Source of the DNA: Bufo bufo
Lineage: Eukaryota; Chordata; Amphibia; Anura; Bufonidae
DNA length: 64,000 nt
Assembly: GCF_905171765.1 (NCBI RefSeq)
Contig: NC_053392.1
Span: forward strand, 448,412,837-448,476,836
Direction: 5' to 3'
Position numbers and translations under genes: made by a program. This document shows positions 1 to 10,760 of the stretch, piece after piece. The notes under the pieces are model-generated. The model was given only the letters and a program-made list of their open reading frames with translations. It ran no database searches and had not been told where the DNA came from. Numbering within the stretch: position 1 is the first letter of the stretch; each line of letters begins with the position of its first letter.

Positions 1-631
1 CAGGCCTACCCCCAGTCTTGCAGCCTTAAGTCCGGCCTGTGCTAGAGTGAATGATATCTATGATACTCACAAATGATCTCATGCGTATGGGCGTCTGGCA
101 TGTCAGGAGAAAGAAGGATTGGACATTTTGGAATTGAACCTAATCCTTCGTTCTGGTGAGAGATATGCTGCTGCCAAAGGCATATGGCTGTTGCTTGTGT
201 CCCTCTTTCCCTTTAAAGAAACATGCACATGCTTTCAGGCCAATTGATACCTCATGTGCATGACTGGAGCAGTGTGCTGGGCCATGGGGGAGGCATGGTG
301 GATGCAGGAGCTGGTGAGGATGGGAGTTATGGCAGTGGCAATGAGGGTAGTTGTACTCCTTATGGTGTCTAATCTTTCTAGCACTCTCCAGGCCACGTAC
401 GCACTGGTTGAAGGGCACTCCTTACTTCCATACGGGTGTACCCTGGGTTTTTTAGTGGCTCCTGTCTGGTGGTGGATGGAGTCCCCTAGATGTTAGGTAG
501 ATGGGTACAAGGCAGCAGGGAAGATGTAGGGAGGTGGCAGATGATGGAATCAATGACCAGGACTATATGGTTATATTAAATAGAGTCTTTTTCTTTACTG
601 TCTGTGAAGGTTCTCATTTATCCAGGTCATG
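1..631. other. unassigned intronic sequence
   Basis: No convincing gene, repeat family or RNA is seen here. Short open frames on both strands are low-complexity and have no recognisable domain. By position relative to the SMOC2 exons further right, this should be intron of that minus-strand gene or sequence downstream of it. Confidence 0.4.
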
Positions 632-832
632 GTATATCTGTAAAGAATAAATCAAGGCAACTGGACTTACTGTAGATTTCTTGAAAACGTTTCACTCGTT
701 CTTCCAACGAGCTTTCTCAATTCTGAGTGACTGTCACTCAGAATTGAGAAAGCTCGTTGGAAGAACAAGTGAAACGTTTTCAAGAAATCTACAGTAAGTC
801 TAGTTGCCTTGATTTATTCTTTACAGATATAC
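632..832. repeat. near-perfect 201-bp inverted repeat (foldback)
   Basis: Two arms of about 100 bases mirror each other around position 732, with the core TGAGTGACTGTCACTCA. Arm differences are very few (for example GGACTTAC against GTAAGTCT near the outer part). The outer ends read GTATATCTGTAA and TTACAGATATAC. The arm sequence, with ACGTTTCACTCGTTCTTCC, resembles a foldback repeat seen widely in fish and amphibian genomes, perhaps derived from a Penelope-like retroelement end; that link is from memory and weak. No coding capacity. Confidence 0.75.
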
Positions 833-1389
833 TCTTTCTCTACTGCATAGACGATGGGAGTTCTGAGGTGTATAACACAGCATGTCAATTATGGTAGTAA
901 TACTCCCCAAGTCTCTCTCTAGATACACTTTTCAGTCTTCCTAAATTAATCACAGACATCCAATTCTGTGATTATTAACACTTTCAACAATGCCCAGTCT
1001 GCGGGATGTAGCCCATCTCTGAAGTGTTGTTGGTGAAGGAGGTAAATAACCCTTTCCACATGCAGTACATACTATTGCTAATGACCCAACTGTTTGTCTT
1101 GCATGGTCTTTACGTGGTTCTCAACCAAACAAAATGGTATTCTCTCAGTTCAGTTGCTTCTCTAGCAGTTTTCATTCTCATGGATCTTCTTGGACTATGC
1201 CTAGTTAGGAGCAGCTACCAACAGGCTGCTGTCAGTCTCATATGCACCTTTTCCCATGCAGGCTCCAGCCAGGCTGTTCTGTAAGATGGCAGAAATTAAC
1301 CAGACTGTAAGTGTCAACTGCTAAATACCTATAAACAACCATTTGGGATTCACAATACACAAGAAAAATAATAATTTAAATATTTAAGT
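833..1389. other. unassigned intronic sequence
   Basis: AT-rich sequence with no recognised gene or repeat. Short frames such as 1024-1284 (+) show no domain and look fortuitous. Confidence 0.4.
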
Positions 1390-1616
1390 ACCGTATAAAA
1401 AAATAACTTACCTCTCATGCTCTTGGACGCTGCCGCTTCTCACCACCAGCGCTCTCTTTCTTCTTTCTGGTTCTCAGCTTTCAGCTGTGAAGACTGCGCA
1501 CGGTGAGGTCACATGGAGCGCAGCCCTGCACAGCAGACAGCCGAGCGGAGGACCAGGAAGCGGCGAGTACAGATCCTTCACCGCTTCCCGATACTAATGA
1601 AGCGCTTCCAAAATGG
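1390..1616 (-). mobile_element. fragment of the CCATATTTTTCG MITE family
   Basis: Read on the minus strand this segment aligns by eye with the interior of the complete MITE at 24596-25187. It shares the sequence around GGAAGCGCT, GGGAAGCGGTGAA, CTTCCTGGTCCTC, then GAGCGCTGG and GCGTCCA, followed by a T/A-rich stretch. Both ends of the element are missing: the left side runs into AT-rich DNA and the right side is joined directly to a hAT 3' coding end at about 1617. Confidence 0.6.
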
Positions 1617-1754
1617 TCCACTGAGAAATTCTGTGAGGATTTCTCAGCCACATTCCCAACATTCTCCTCCACAAGTATACAAAGCTTCACATTGATCACA
1701 TTTAATGAGGCATGGATCCGTGATGATTTTTACACCCCTCCGTTAGGCAAATGA
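1617..1754 (+). pseudogene. hAT transposase, extreme C-terminal fragment
   Basis: A frame ending at 1754 finishes with residues FNEAWIRDDFYTPP, closely like KINKAWIAPDFSTPP at the end of the hAT transposase at 22667 in this window. In hAT elements this follows the dimerisation region. Everything upstream (zinc finger, catalytic domain) is absent because a MITE fragment abuts at about 1616, so this is the 3' stub of a dead hAT element. The family assignment rests on that C-terminal match and on the tandem-repeat 3' region that follows. Confidence 0.6.
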
Positions 1755-2110
1755 ATAGATTTGTCATTGTTGATTGTGGGCATTCATTGCCAGCCTAAAT
1801 ATGCCACTGTGGCTGTCTGCCTGACCTCATGTTCTGTACTGTATGGCTGCTGCTACTATTCCCCCTACCACTACACCAACACAGGCGCATATCTACTGCC
1901 TTGACACTACTACTACCCTTACACAGCCAAACATCTACTGTATTGTCTGTTATAGTTCCATGCTTTACTGTTAACTGCTGCTGCCATTATTACCCCTACA
2001 CAGCTTACCCCTTCCACATTCACACTGTACTACTGCTGCTCATAAGACAAACAGAATTTATGGATGTTTGTTGTGAATAAGCTACTTCTTTCAATATTAC
2101 TGTGTGTATA

Positions 2111-3165
2111 TACACTCACCTAAAGAATTATTAGGAACACCTGTTCTATTTCTCATTAATGCAATTATCTAGTCAACCAATCACATGGCAGTTGCTTCAA
2201 TGCATTTAGGGGGGTGGTCCTGGTCAAGACAATCTCCTGAACTCCAAACTGAATGTCAGAATGGGAAAGAAAGATGATTTAAGCAATTTTGAGCGTGGCA
2301 TGGTTGTTGGTGCCAGACGGGCCGGTCTGAGTATTTTACAATCTGCTCCGTTACTGGGATTTTCACGCACAACCATTTCTAGGGTTTACAAAGAATGGTG
2401 TGAAAAAGGGAAAAACATCCAGTATGCGGCAGTCCTGTGGGCGAAAATGCCTTGTGGATGCTAGAGGTCAGAGGAGAATGGGCCGACTGATTCAAGCTGA
2501 TAGAAGAGAAACGTTGACTGAAATAACCACTCGTTACAACCGAGGTATGCAGCAAAGCATTTGTGAAGCCACAACACGCACAACCTTGAGGCGGATGGGC
2601 TACAACAGCAGAAGACCCCACCGGGTACCACTCATCTCCACTACAAATAGGAAAAAGAGGCTGCAATTTGCACGAGCTCACCAAAATTGGACTGTTGAAG
2701 ATTGGAAAAATGTTGCCTGGTCTGATGAGTCTCAATTTCTGTTGAGACATTCAAATGGTAGAGTCCGAAACTGGCGTAAACAGAATGAGAACATGTATCC
2801 ATCCTCTGATGGCTACTTCCAGCAGGATAATGCACCATGTCACAAAGCTCAAATCATTTCAAATTGGTTTCTTGAACATGACAATGAGTTCACTGTACTA
2901 AAATGGCCCCCACAGTCACCAGATCTCAACCCAATAGAGCATCTTTGGGATGTGGTGGAACGGGAGCTTCGTGCCCTGGATGTGCATCCCTCAAATCTCC
3001 ATCAACTGCAAGATGCTATCCTATCAATATGGGCCAACATTTCTAAAGAATGCTATCAGCACCTTGTTGAATCAATGCCACGTAGAATTAAGGCAGTTCT
3101 GAAGGCAAAAGGGGGTCCAACACCGTATTAGTATGGTGTTCCTAATAATTCTTTAGGTGAGTGTA
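2111..3165 (+). mobile_element. Tc1/mariner-type DNA transposon, internally deleted
   Basis: Perfect terminal inverted repeats of about 30 bases bound the element: it begins TACACTCACCTAAAGAATTA and ends with the complement of the same sequence. TA dinucleotides flank both ends, the usual Tc1 target duplication. It carries one transposase pseudogene on the plus strand and is inserted into the 3' region of a hAT stub. Perfect terminal repeats suggest fairly recent movement, presumably by transposase supplied in trans, since its own gene is broken. Confidence 0.93.
2261..3131 (+). pseudogene. Tc1-like transposase, frameshifted and internally deleted
   Basis: The gene starts MGKKDDLSNFERG at 2261 and ends in the inverted repeat at 3131. 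Residues 1-45 carry the paired-like helix-turn-helix region. The frame then shifts near 2411-2416, at the run GGGAAAAACATCC, and continues in another frame from about 2400 to 3131. The DDE catalytic residues remain: D in WSDES (about 2725), D in QQDNAPCH (about 2825) and E in [11 protein letters not shown] (about 2935). The first and second aspartates are unusually close, because about 55-60 residues are missing near 2795, between NENM and YPSSDG. Expected length is about 340 residues. It cannot make an active enzyme as it stands. Confidence 0.92.
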
Positions 3166-3383
3166 TATAAACACAGGCAGACAATTGCCTCTGTTAAGGC
3201 ATAATTTTTGGATGCTTAGGCGGAAGCAACTGCTTCCTTCGCTACTACCGTGTGCCTAAAAATACGAGCAGGCATCTAATCCTGTTAAAGCATGATTGTT
3301 GAATGTTTGTTCATAACAAGCCACTGCTTTTCTGACACTACCATGTATTTCTATAAACAAGGGCAGACATCTGCTCACATTAA

Positions 3384-4395
3384 CCCCTTAGTGACCACCC
3401 ATATGTGTTTTTACAGCGGACACTAAGGGGCCTTAGGCTGGGCCGCCTCTTTTTTAAGGCGGCCCAGTCTAAGCGCTGCTTGGGTCCCCCGTGCAGCGGG
3501 GAGCTGGAACCTGGCTCTCACATGAGAGCCGCGGCCCTGCTCTAAAAGCCCAGACTGGCAGGAGTGCTGATCCAGGCTGTTTAACACTTTACATGTAATG
3601 TGCTAACAGAGGGAGCGGAGTGCGATTGCGGGGTGCCGATGTGTGTGAATGCTGCCTGGGGTCTGATGAAGGTCCAAGACCAGCCTTCAGTAATTTCCAG
3701 CAGGCTGCACCTCTCTGGCACAGCCTGATAGTCAATGTCAGAATTGAATTGCCATTATAATGCAATGCACTATAGAGATAGTGCATTGCATTTTAAAAAG
3801 CAATCAAGAGGCTGTCTGTAATAGTCCCCTTGTAGGACTATCAAGTGGTAAAAAAGTAAAAAAAATTGCAAAAAGAAAAAAAAATCATCCCCATATTATT
3901 GGTATTGCCGCATCCGTAACAACCTGGATTACATAAATGGCATGCAAATTATCCCCTAAGGTGAATACTGTAAAAAAAATTATAAATAAATAAATAAATA
4001 AAAAAAACACAGAATTGCTCATTTATTCTTAGTTGCCACCAAAAAAAACCATAATAACAAGCGATCAAAAAGAGCCATTTACTCCATAATTATACCAATT
4101 AAAAATACAAGTCGTCCTGCAAAAATCAAGCCCTCACACAACTCCATAGAAAGAAAAGTAAATAAGGTATGGGTCTTGGGAAGCGGCAATGCAAAAACAT
4201 TTTTTTTCTTTTAAAAAAAGGGGTTTTAGTGCAAAAAAATGTAAAAATATGTATTTGGTATCACTGAATCATACTGACCAAGAGAATAAAGATATTATGT
4301 TATTTATATCGAAAAATGAATGCCGTAAAATTTAAAACGTAAAAACGCAGTGGCAATATTGCTGTTTTTCCCATCTCACTCCCAGAAAGAGTTAA
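3384..4395. mobile_element. partial TTAA-type non-autonomous DNA element
   Basis: The left edge reads TTAACCCCTTAGTGACC, typical of TTAA-duplicating frog MITEs. It is followed by a hairpin (GGGCCGCCT and AGGCGGCCC around 3440-3470), a GC-rich part and then a long A/T-rich part with many poly-A tracts. No matching right terminus is visible before the LINE sequence starts near 4396, so this copy seems truncated. No coding sequence. Family assignment is inference from the terminal motif. Confidence 0.4.
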
Positions 4396-4491
4396 TAAAA
4401 GTTAAGCGACTTAAAAAAGATTAACAGCGACTTAAAAAGAATAGACAAATCGCCAGGACCGGATGGCATACACCCCCGTATCCTAAGGGAA
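4396..4491 (+). pseudogene. LINE reverse transcriptase (CR1/L2-like), left part
   Basis: Reading frame DLKRIDKSPGPDGIHPRIL, then REL, is the start of the reverse transcriptase domain of CR1/L2-type LINEs. The frame stops at the TTAA at 4492-4495, where a piggyBac element begins. It continues in the same frame after the piggyBac right end at 11293. The LINE was therefore present first and was cut by the transposon. Upstream LINE sequence (endonuclease) is not recognisable. Confidence 0.8.
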
Positions 4492-4495
4492 TTAA

Positions 4496-4631
4496 CCACC
4501 TCCGGACCGCCTAACGCAGGATTGCATTCCGGAGGTGGCAGCGCTGCGCAGAGTCACGCATATACGCGTCATCTCGCGAGACGCGAGATTTCGCTCAAAG
4601 CCGGCCCGCGCATGCGCATCGCGGGCCGGCA
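4496..4631. repeat. GC-rich hairpins at the piggyBac left end
   Basis: Several self-complementary stretches follow the terminal TTAA: CCACCTCCGG with CCGGAGGTGG (4496-4535), and GCCGGCCCGCG with CGCGGGCCGGC (about 4600-4631), separated by CG-rich sequence around TCTCGCGAGA. The same arrangement appears in copy 2 (about 60520-60650). These are probably transposase-binding or strand-structure features of the element end; that role is inference. Confidence 0.6.
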
Positions 4632-4718
4632 AAATTAAAAGAAGTATTTCGTCACCAGCCTGCCAGCAACGATCATTGGCTGGCAGGCTGGCGATTTTCA
4701 AAAAATCCAATCCAAAGT

Positions 4719-4758
4719 CATATAACAGATCATATTAGTAAATATGATCTGTTATATG
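4719..4758. repeat. AT-rich palindrome in piggyBac left end
   Basis: Arms CATATAACAGATCATATT and its complement surround a 4-base loop AGTA. Copy 2 has the same palindrome at about 60395-60432 with a changed loop. Conserved between copies. Confidence 0.8.
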
Positions 4759-4762
4759 GCTT

Positions 4763-4815
4763 GTCTGCTCCTGTGCTGGTCCTTTTCGTCGGTTGGATCC
4801 AGCACAGGAGCAGAC
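4763..4815. repeat. 17-bp stem, 19-base loop hairpin in piggyBac left end
   Basis: The stem GTCTGCTCCTGTGCTGG pairs perfectly with 4799-4815 around a 19-base loop. The same loop and stem occur in copy 2 (60338-60390), but one base pair is swapped on both arms, so pairing is kept. See the finding on covariation. Confidence 0.85.
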
Positions 4816-5446
4816 TGAACTGTGAGTACACCAACACTACACCTTAGCCCCAGATCACCCACCTGCACCCCAATTAACCCTTTGATCACCCCTTTGATCG
4901 CCCCTGTCAATCACTAGTGAAAGGAAAAAAAGTGATCAGTGTAAACTGTCACTTTTTTTTTTTCACTGGTATTGGCTGTTAGGTTTTAGGGATAGTTTAG
5001 GCCCCTTGGTTAGGTAGTTAGCGTTAGTTAGCGCCCACCCCACCGCACCGCAGTCACTTTTATTCGCTGTTTAGCGTATCGCTAATCAGCATTTGTACTT
5101 TTATAGTATCTGTAAGTGATCAAAACTGATCACGGTCAGATCTATAATAGTATTAGTGTCACCTTAGCTCGCCCTCCACCCAAAACGCAGTGTTTGCCCG
5201 ATCAGGCGTGATCGGTCGCCCACACGTGCGTTCACCCACGTCCGCCCCACCGCAGTGACAAAAAATATATATTTTTTGATCACTGCACATTCATTTTACA
5301 CGCACTGCGGCGATAAAAAAATCAGTTTTGATATTTTTTATCAACCGCAGCAGCCTCCGGTACTTCGCTAGCCTCCCCTTTGTAAGACAGGTTTGCTTTT
5401 TTTCTTGGGTAGTCTCAGGGAATACCCCTAAATTTAGTATTCCAAA

Positions 5447-7394
5447 ATGTCAAACAGGGGGTATTCTTCTGAAGAGGCCTACAGGATTCTGACCCAGTCG
5501 GATGAGGAGTGGGAACCCTCATCTGACGAATCTAGCGGGTCAGAATATGAACCTGTGGAAAGCAGTGGCTCTCTGACCCAAAGTTCGGACGAGGAGGTGG
5601 AGGTCCCTGGCAGCACCAGGCGTACCCGGCCCCATGTCGCTAGACCACAGGTTACGCAGGATCCGCTTCAAGAGCAGCAGAGTGGGGCTGTCGCTGCCGG
5701 ATCACGTGGTGAGGCATACACCAGCAGCGCAGCCCTTCCTGGACCTAGTACCAGCACTGCCGTACAACATGGTGAAGTAGCGAGCACCAGAAGGGCAGTT
5801 GAAGCTGGTACGGTGGCACGTGCAATAGTTACCCCGTCGCAGCCACCGCAAAGACGGGCCCGTAGAGCCCCTAGAGTCCCTGAGGTGCTGGCAAATCCTG
5901 ATTGGCAGTCACCAACTTCAGCCGCACCAGTAGTTCCCCCTTTCACCGCCCAGTCTGGAGTTCGGGTTGAGACGGCTCAAATCGGTTCGGCCCTGGGATT
6001 TTTTGAGCTGTTCTTGACTGCGGAGCTCTTGGACTTAGTCGTGGCAGAGACCAACCCGTATGCAATTTATAACCGCTAACCCGGGAAGCTATTATGCCCA
6101 GCCTTTCCGGTGGAAACCAGTCCAAGTTTCCGAACTTAAAATTTTTTTGGGCCTTCTCCTCAACATGGGCCTGACAAAAAAGCATGAATTGCGGTCATAT
6201 TGGTCAACGCACCCAATTCATCACATGCCCATGTTCTCTGCTGCTATGTCCAGGACACGATTTGAGACCATCCTACGTTTTCTGCATTTTAGCGACAATA
6301 CCACCTCCCGTCCCAGAGGCCACCCTGCTTTTGACCGGCTCCACAAAATTCGGCCCCTCATAGACCATTTCAACCTGAAATTTGCAGATTTGTATACCCC
6401 TGAGCAAAACATCTGCGTAGACGAGTCCCTAATACATTTTACCGGGCGCCTTGGCTTCAAACAATACATCCCAAGCAAGCGTGCCCGGTATGGGGTCAAA
6501 TTGTATAAGCTCTGTGAAAGGGCCACAGGCTATACCCACAAATTTCGGATCTATGAGGGAAAAGATCAGACCCTGGAGCCGGTCGGTTGCCCTGACTACC
6601 TGGGGAGCAGTGGGAAGACAGTCTGGGACTTGGTGTCACCCTTATTCGGCAAGGGGTACCATCTTTATGTGGACAATTTCAACACAAGTGTGGCCCTCTT
6701 TAGGCATTTGTTTCTAGAACGGATTTGCGCCTGTGGCACCGCGCGAACTAGTCGCGTGGGCTTCCCCCAACGGCTTGTAACCACCCGTCTTGCAAGGGGG
6801 CAGAGGGCTGCCTTGTGTAACGAAGAACTGCTCGCGGTGAAATGGAGAGACAAGCGTGACGTTTACATGCTCTCCTCCATTCACGCAGACACGACAATCC
6901 AAATTGAGCGAGCAACCCGTGTCATTGAAAAGCCCCTCTGTGTCCACGACTATAATGCGCTCATGGGAGGGGTGGACTTCAATGACCAGATGTTGTCTCC
7001 GTATTTAGTTTCCCGCAGAACCAGACGCTGGTATAAGAAGGTGTCTGTATATTTAATTCAATTGGCGCTCTACAATAGTTTTGTTCTCTACAGTAAGGCT
7101 GGGAGAACAGGATCCTTCCTCAAATTCCAGGAAGAGATCATCGAGAACCTCCTTTACCCAGGAGGTTCCGTGGCCCCATCCACCAGTGTAGTTAGCCGTC
7201 TACACGAGCGACATTTCCCCAGTGTCGTTCCTGGTACCTCAACCCAACCGTCACCCCGAAAAAGATGTCGTGTCTGTAGCAGGAGTGGAATAAGGCGTGA
7301 CACCCGCTATTTCTGTCCTGACTGTGCTGACCACCCTGCCCTATGCTATGGAGAGTGTTTCCGGAAGTACCACACACAGGTACACCTAGCATAG
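5447..7394 (+). pseudogene. piggyBac transposase, copy 1, frameshifted
   Basis: Start ATG at 5447 (MSNRGYSSEEAYRI). The first 200 residues are acidic and low-complexity (ESSGSEYEPVESSG), then the DDE core follows. The catalytic aspartates expected for piggyBac are all visible: D in CVDESL (about 6420), D in YVDNFNTS (about 6670) and D in GGVDFNDQ (about 6970). The C-terminus is a cysteine-rich RING-like domain, KRCRVCSRSG to CYGECF (about 7260-7365). Compared with copy 2, five bases are missing near 6062, so residues 1-210 and the remaining 440 are in different frames. Normal length would be about 640 residues. The protein would cut and paste DNA at TTAA in the nucleus if intact. Confidence 0.93.
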
Positions 7395-8380
7395 GGATCA
7401 CATCTCACCAGGACAGGCACACAGGGCTATTAGGGCCCATTCACTCACAGCTGCTGCAAACCTCTCCTTTCACCTGGGATAAAGTGCATAACGTACTTCG
7501 CCACATCTTTGGGCGATTTGCGCTTTGCACATTGTCCCATGGGGAAGGAGAGGTTTGTTCTATAAAAGGTAAAAAAAACTAAACAAAAAAAAAAATACCG
7601 GTAAGTAAAAAAGTTAAATGTTCAGTTAAAAAAGTTTAAAAAAAGTTTCTATGTTCTGTTCAACAGTTAATAAAGTTATTGCTTTGCGGCCTGGTTTTTT
7701 CTTTTTTGTTTTGTTTTTTTTACCTTTCAGGTGGACCAACCGATCGACTAGCTGCAGCACTGATGTGCATTCGGACAGAAGCATTGCGCTGCTGTCAGAT
7801 TACACGCAAGTCGGTGTATGCGGCGCTGCAAGACGAGATTTCTCCTCTGCAGTAAAAGATACGTTTGCCGAGGCATATGAGCTGAGGAGGTGGCGGTGTT
7901 CATATACTTTGGCAAACACTTTGTATATATAAAAAAAAAAATCCCGGCAATGATTTATTCATCCACATCGATTGATGTGAATGGAGAAATCTGGTTTGCC
8001 AGGGCATACGAGCTGAAGTGGGTATGGATGTTGGGCGGAGCTCCTATGTCCTGGCAGACGCCTTTCCCCTCCTTTTTCTTTTTTTGGCAGAGATTTTTTC
8101 ATCCACATTGATCGATGCGAATGAAGAAATCTGTGCCGTTCATTTTTTTCTTTCAGCCCAGAGGCTGAACGGAAAAAAAAAATCTCATTACCCGTATGCT
8201 CAATATAAGGAGAATAGCAGAAACTCCTAATGCTGGGCATACATGTAATGATTGCGGAGACCCTCAAATGCCAGGGCAGTACAAACACCCCACAAATAAC
8301 ACCATTTTGGAAAGAAGACACCCCAAGGTATTCGCTGAGGGGCATATTGAGTCCATGAAAGATTGAAATTTTTGTCCCAA
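7395..8380 (+). other. piggyBac 3' region without genes
   Basis: This stretch between the transposase stop and the inverted-repeat array is shared with copy 2 (about 56830-57792, inverted). It includes the CTCTCCTTTCACCTG and AAGGAGAGGTTTG pair near 7460 and 7550, and A/T tracts. Short frames here are not conserved in form and are not considered genes. Confidence 0.6.
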
Positions 8381-10760
8381 GTTAGCGGAAAGGGAGACTT
8401 TGTGAGAACAAAATCAAAAAAATCTATTTCCGCTAACTTGTGCCAAAATTTTTTTTTTCAATGAACTCGCCATGCCCCTCATTGAATACCTTGGGGTGTC
8501 TTCTTTCCAAAATGGGGTCACATGTGGGGTATTTATACTGCCCTGGCATTTTAGGGGCCCCAAAGCGTGAGAAGAAGTCTGGTATCCAAATGTCTAAAAA
8601 TGCCCTCCTAAAAGGAATTTGGGCACCTTTGCCCACCTAGGCTGCAAAAAAGTGTCACACATGTGGTATCTCCGTATTCAGCAGAAGTTGGGGAATATGT
8701 TTTGGGGTGTCATTTTACATATACCCATGCTGGGTGAGATAAATATCTTGGTCAAATGCCAACTTTGTATAAAAAAAATGGGAAAAGTTGTCTTTTGCCA
8801 AGATATTTCTCTCACCCAGCATGGGTATATGTAAAATGACACCCCAAAACACATTCCCCACCTTCTCCTGAGTACGGAGATACCAGATGTGTGACACTTT
8901 TTTGCAGCCTAGGTGGGCAAAGGGGCCCACATTCCAAAGAGCACCTTTCGGATTTCACAGGTCATTTACCTACTTACCAGACATTAGGGCCCCTGGAAAA
9001 TGCCAGGGCAGTATAACTACCCCACAAGTGACCCCATTTTGGAAAGAAGACACCCCAAGGTATTCCGTGAGGGGCATGGCAAGTTCCTAGAATTTTTTAT
9101 TTTTTGTCACAAGTTAGTGGAAAATGATGATTTTTTTTTTTTTTTTTCATACAAAGTCTCATATTCCACTAACTTGTGACAAAAAATAAAAATTTCCATG
9201 AACTCACTATGCCCATCAGCGAATACCTTGGGGTCTCTTCTTTCCAAAATGGGGTCACTTGTGGGGTAGTTATACTGCCCTGGCATTCTAGGGGCCCAAA
9301 TGTGTGGTAAGGAGTTTGAAATCAAATTCTGTAAAAAATGACCAGTGAAATCCGAAATGTGCTCTTTGGAATATGGGCCCCTTTGCCCACCTAGGCTGCA
9401 AAAAAGTGTCACACATCTGGTATCTCCGTACTCAGGAGAAGGTGGGGAATGTGTTTTGTGGTGTCATTTTACATATACCCATGCTGGGTGAGAGAAATAT
9501 CTTGGCAAAAGACAACTTTTCCCATTTTTTTATACAAAGTTGGCATTTGACCAAGATATTTATCTCACCCAGCATGGGTATATGTAAAAAGACACCCCAA
9601 AACACATTCCTCAACTTCTCCTGAGTACGGGGATACCAGATGTGTGACACTTTTTTGCAGCCTAGGTGGGCAAAGGGGCCCACATTCCAAAGAGCACCTT
9701 TTGGATTTCATAGGTCATTTTTTACTGAATTTGATTTCAAACTCCTTACCACACATTTGGGCCCCTAGAATGCCAGGGCAGTATAACTACCCCACAAGTG
9801 ACCCCATTTTGGAAAGAAGAGACCCAAAGGTATTCGCTGATGGGCATAGTGAGTTCATGGAAGTTTTTATTTTTTGTCACAAGTTAGTGGAATATGAGAC
9901 TTTGTATGAAAAAAAAAAAAAAAAAAAATCATCATTTTCCACTAACTTGTGACAAAAAATAAAAAATTCTAGGAACTTGCCATGCCCCTCACGGAATACC
10001 TTGGGGTGTCTTCTTTCCAAAATGGGGTCACTTGTGGGGTAGTTATACTGCCCTGGCATTCTAGGGGCCCAAATGTGTGGTAAGGAGTTTGAAATCAAAT
10101 TCTGAAAAAAATGACCTGTCAAATCCGAAAGGTGCTCTTTGGAATATGGGCCCCTTTGCCCACCTAGGCTGCAAAAAAGTGTCACACATCTGGTATCTCC
10201 GTACTCAGGAGAAGGTGGGGAATGTGTTTTGGGGTGTCATTTTACATATACCCATGCTGGGTGAGAGAAATATCTTGGCAAAAGACAACTTTTCCCATTT
10301 TTTTATACAAAGTTGTCATTTGACCAAGATATTTATCTCACCCAGCATGGGTATATGTAAAAAGACACCCCAAAACACATTCCTCAACTTCTCCTGAGTA
10401 CGGGGATACCAGATGTGTGACACTTTTTTGCAGCCTAGGTGGGCAAAGGGGCCCACATTCCAAAGAGCACCTTTTGGATTTCACTCGTCATTTTTTTCAG
10501 AATTTGATTTCAAACTCCTTACCACACATTTGGGCCCCTAGAATGCCAGGGCAGTATAACTACCCCACAAGTGACCCCATTTTGGAAAGAAGAGACCCCA
10601 AGGTATTTCGTGATGGGCATAGTGAGTTCATAGAAGTTTTTATTTTTTGTCACAAGTTAGTGGAATATGAGACTTTGTAAGAAAAAAATAAATAAAAAAA
10701 TCATCATTTTCCGCTAACTTGTGACAAAAAATAAAAAGTTCTATGAACTCACTATGCCCG
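8381..10760. repeat. alternating inverted-repeat array in piggyBac copy 1
   Basis: Two kinds of palindrome alternate about every 385 bases. Type B is centred near 8405, 9140, 9917 and 10695 (AAGTTAGTGGAA, an A/T tract, then TTCCACTAACTT). Type A is centred near 8775, 9518 and 10305 (CTGGGTGAGA, then TCTCACCCAG). Between them lie TTTTGGAAAGAAGAC and CAAAGGGGCCCACAT in alternating orientation. This makes seven palindromic centres in about 2.4 kb. Small frames in these units recur on both strands and have no known domain. Copy 2 has four centres. Confidence 0.9.

Larger units (their letters stand above)
1755..3383 (+). mobile_element. 3' untranslated region of the hAT stub, split by a Tc1 element
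   Basis: After the transposase stop comes a C/T-rich stretch rich in CTACTAC and CTGCTGC. Then imperfect units of about 100-115 bases follow, each containing AATAAGC (or AACAAGC), TATAAACA and GGCAGACA or GCAGGCATC. The first unit begins near 2060, is interrupted by the Tc1 insertion at 2111-3165, and resumes at 3166; further units run to about 3383, where a TTAACCCC end begins. Tandem repeats in 3' regions also occur in the larger hAT at 22867-23260. The true 3' terminus is not visible. Confidence 0.5.

Noticed and set aside
8433..10680. Several similar 60-106 codon frames on both strands
   Set aside because: They recur in both directions because the DNA is an alternating palindrome array in piggyBac. 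No domain, and they differ by frameshifts between units.
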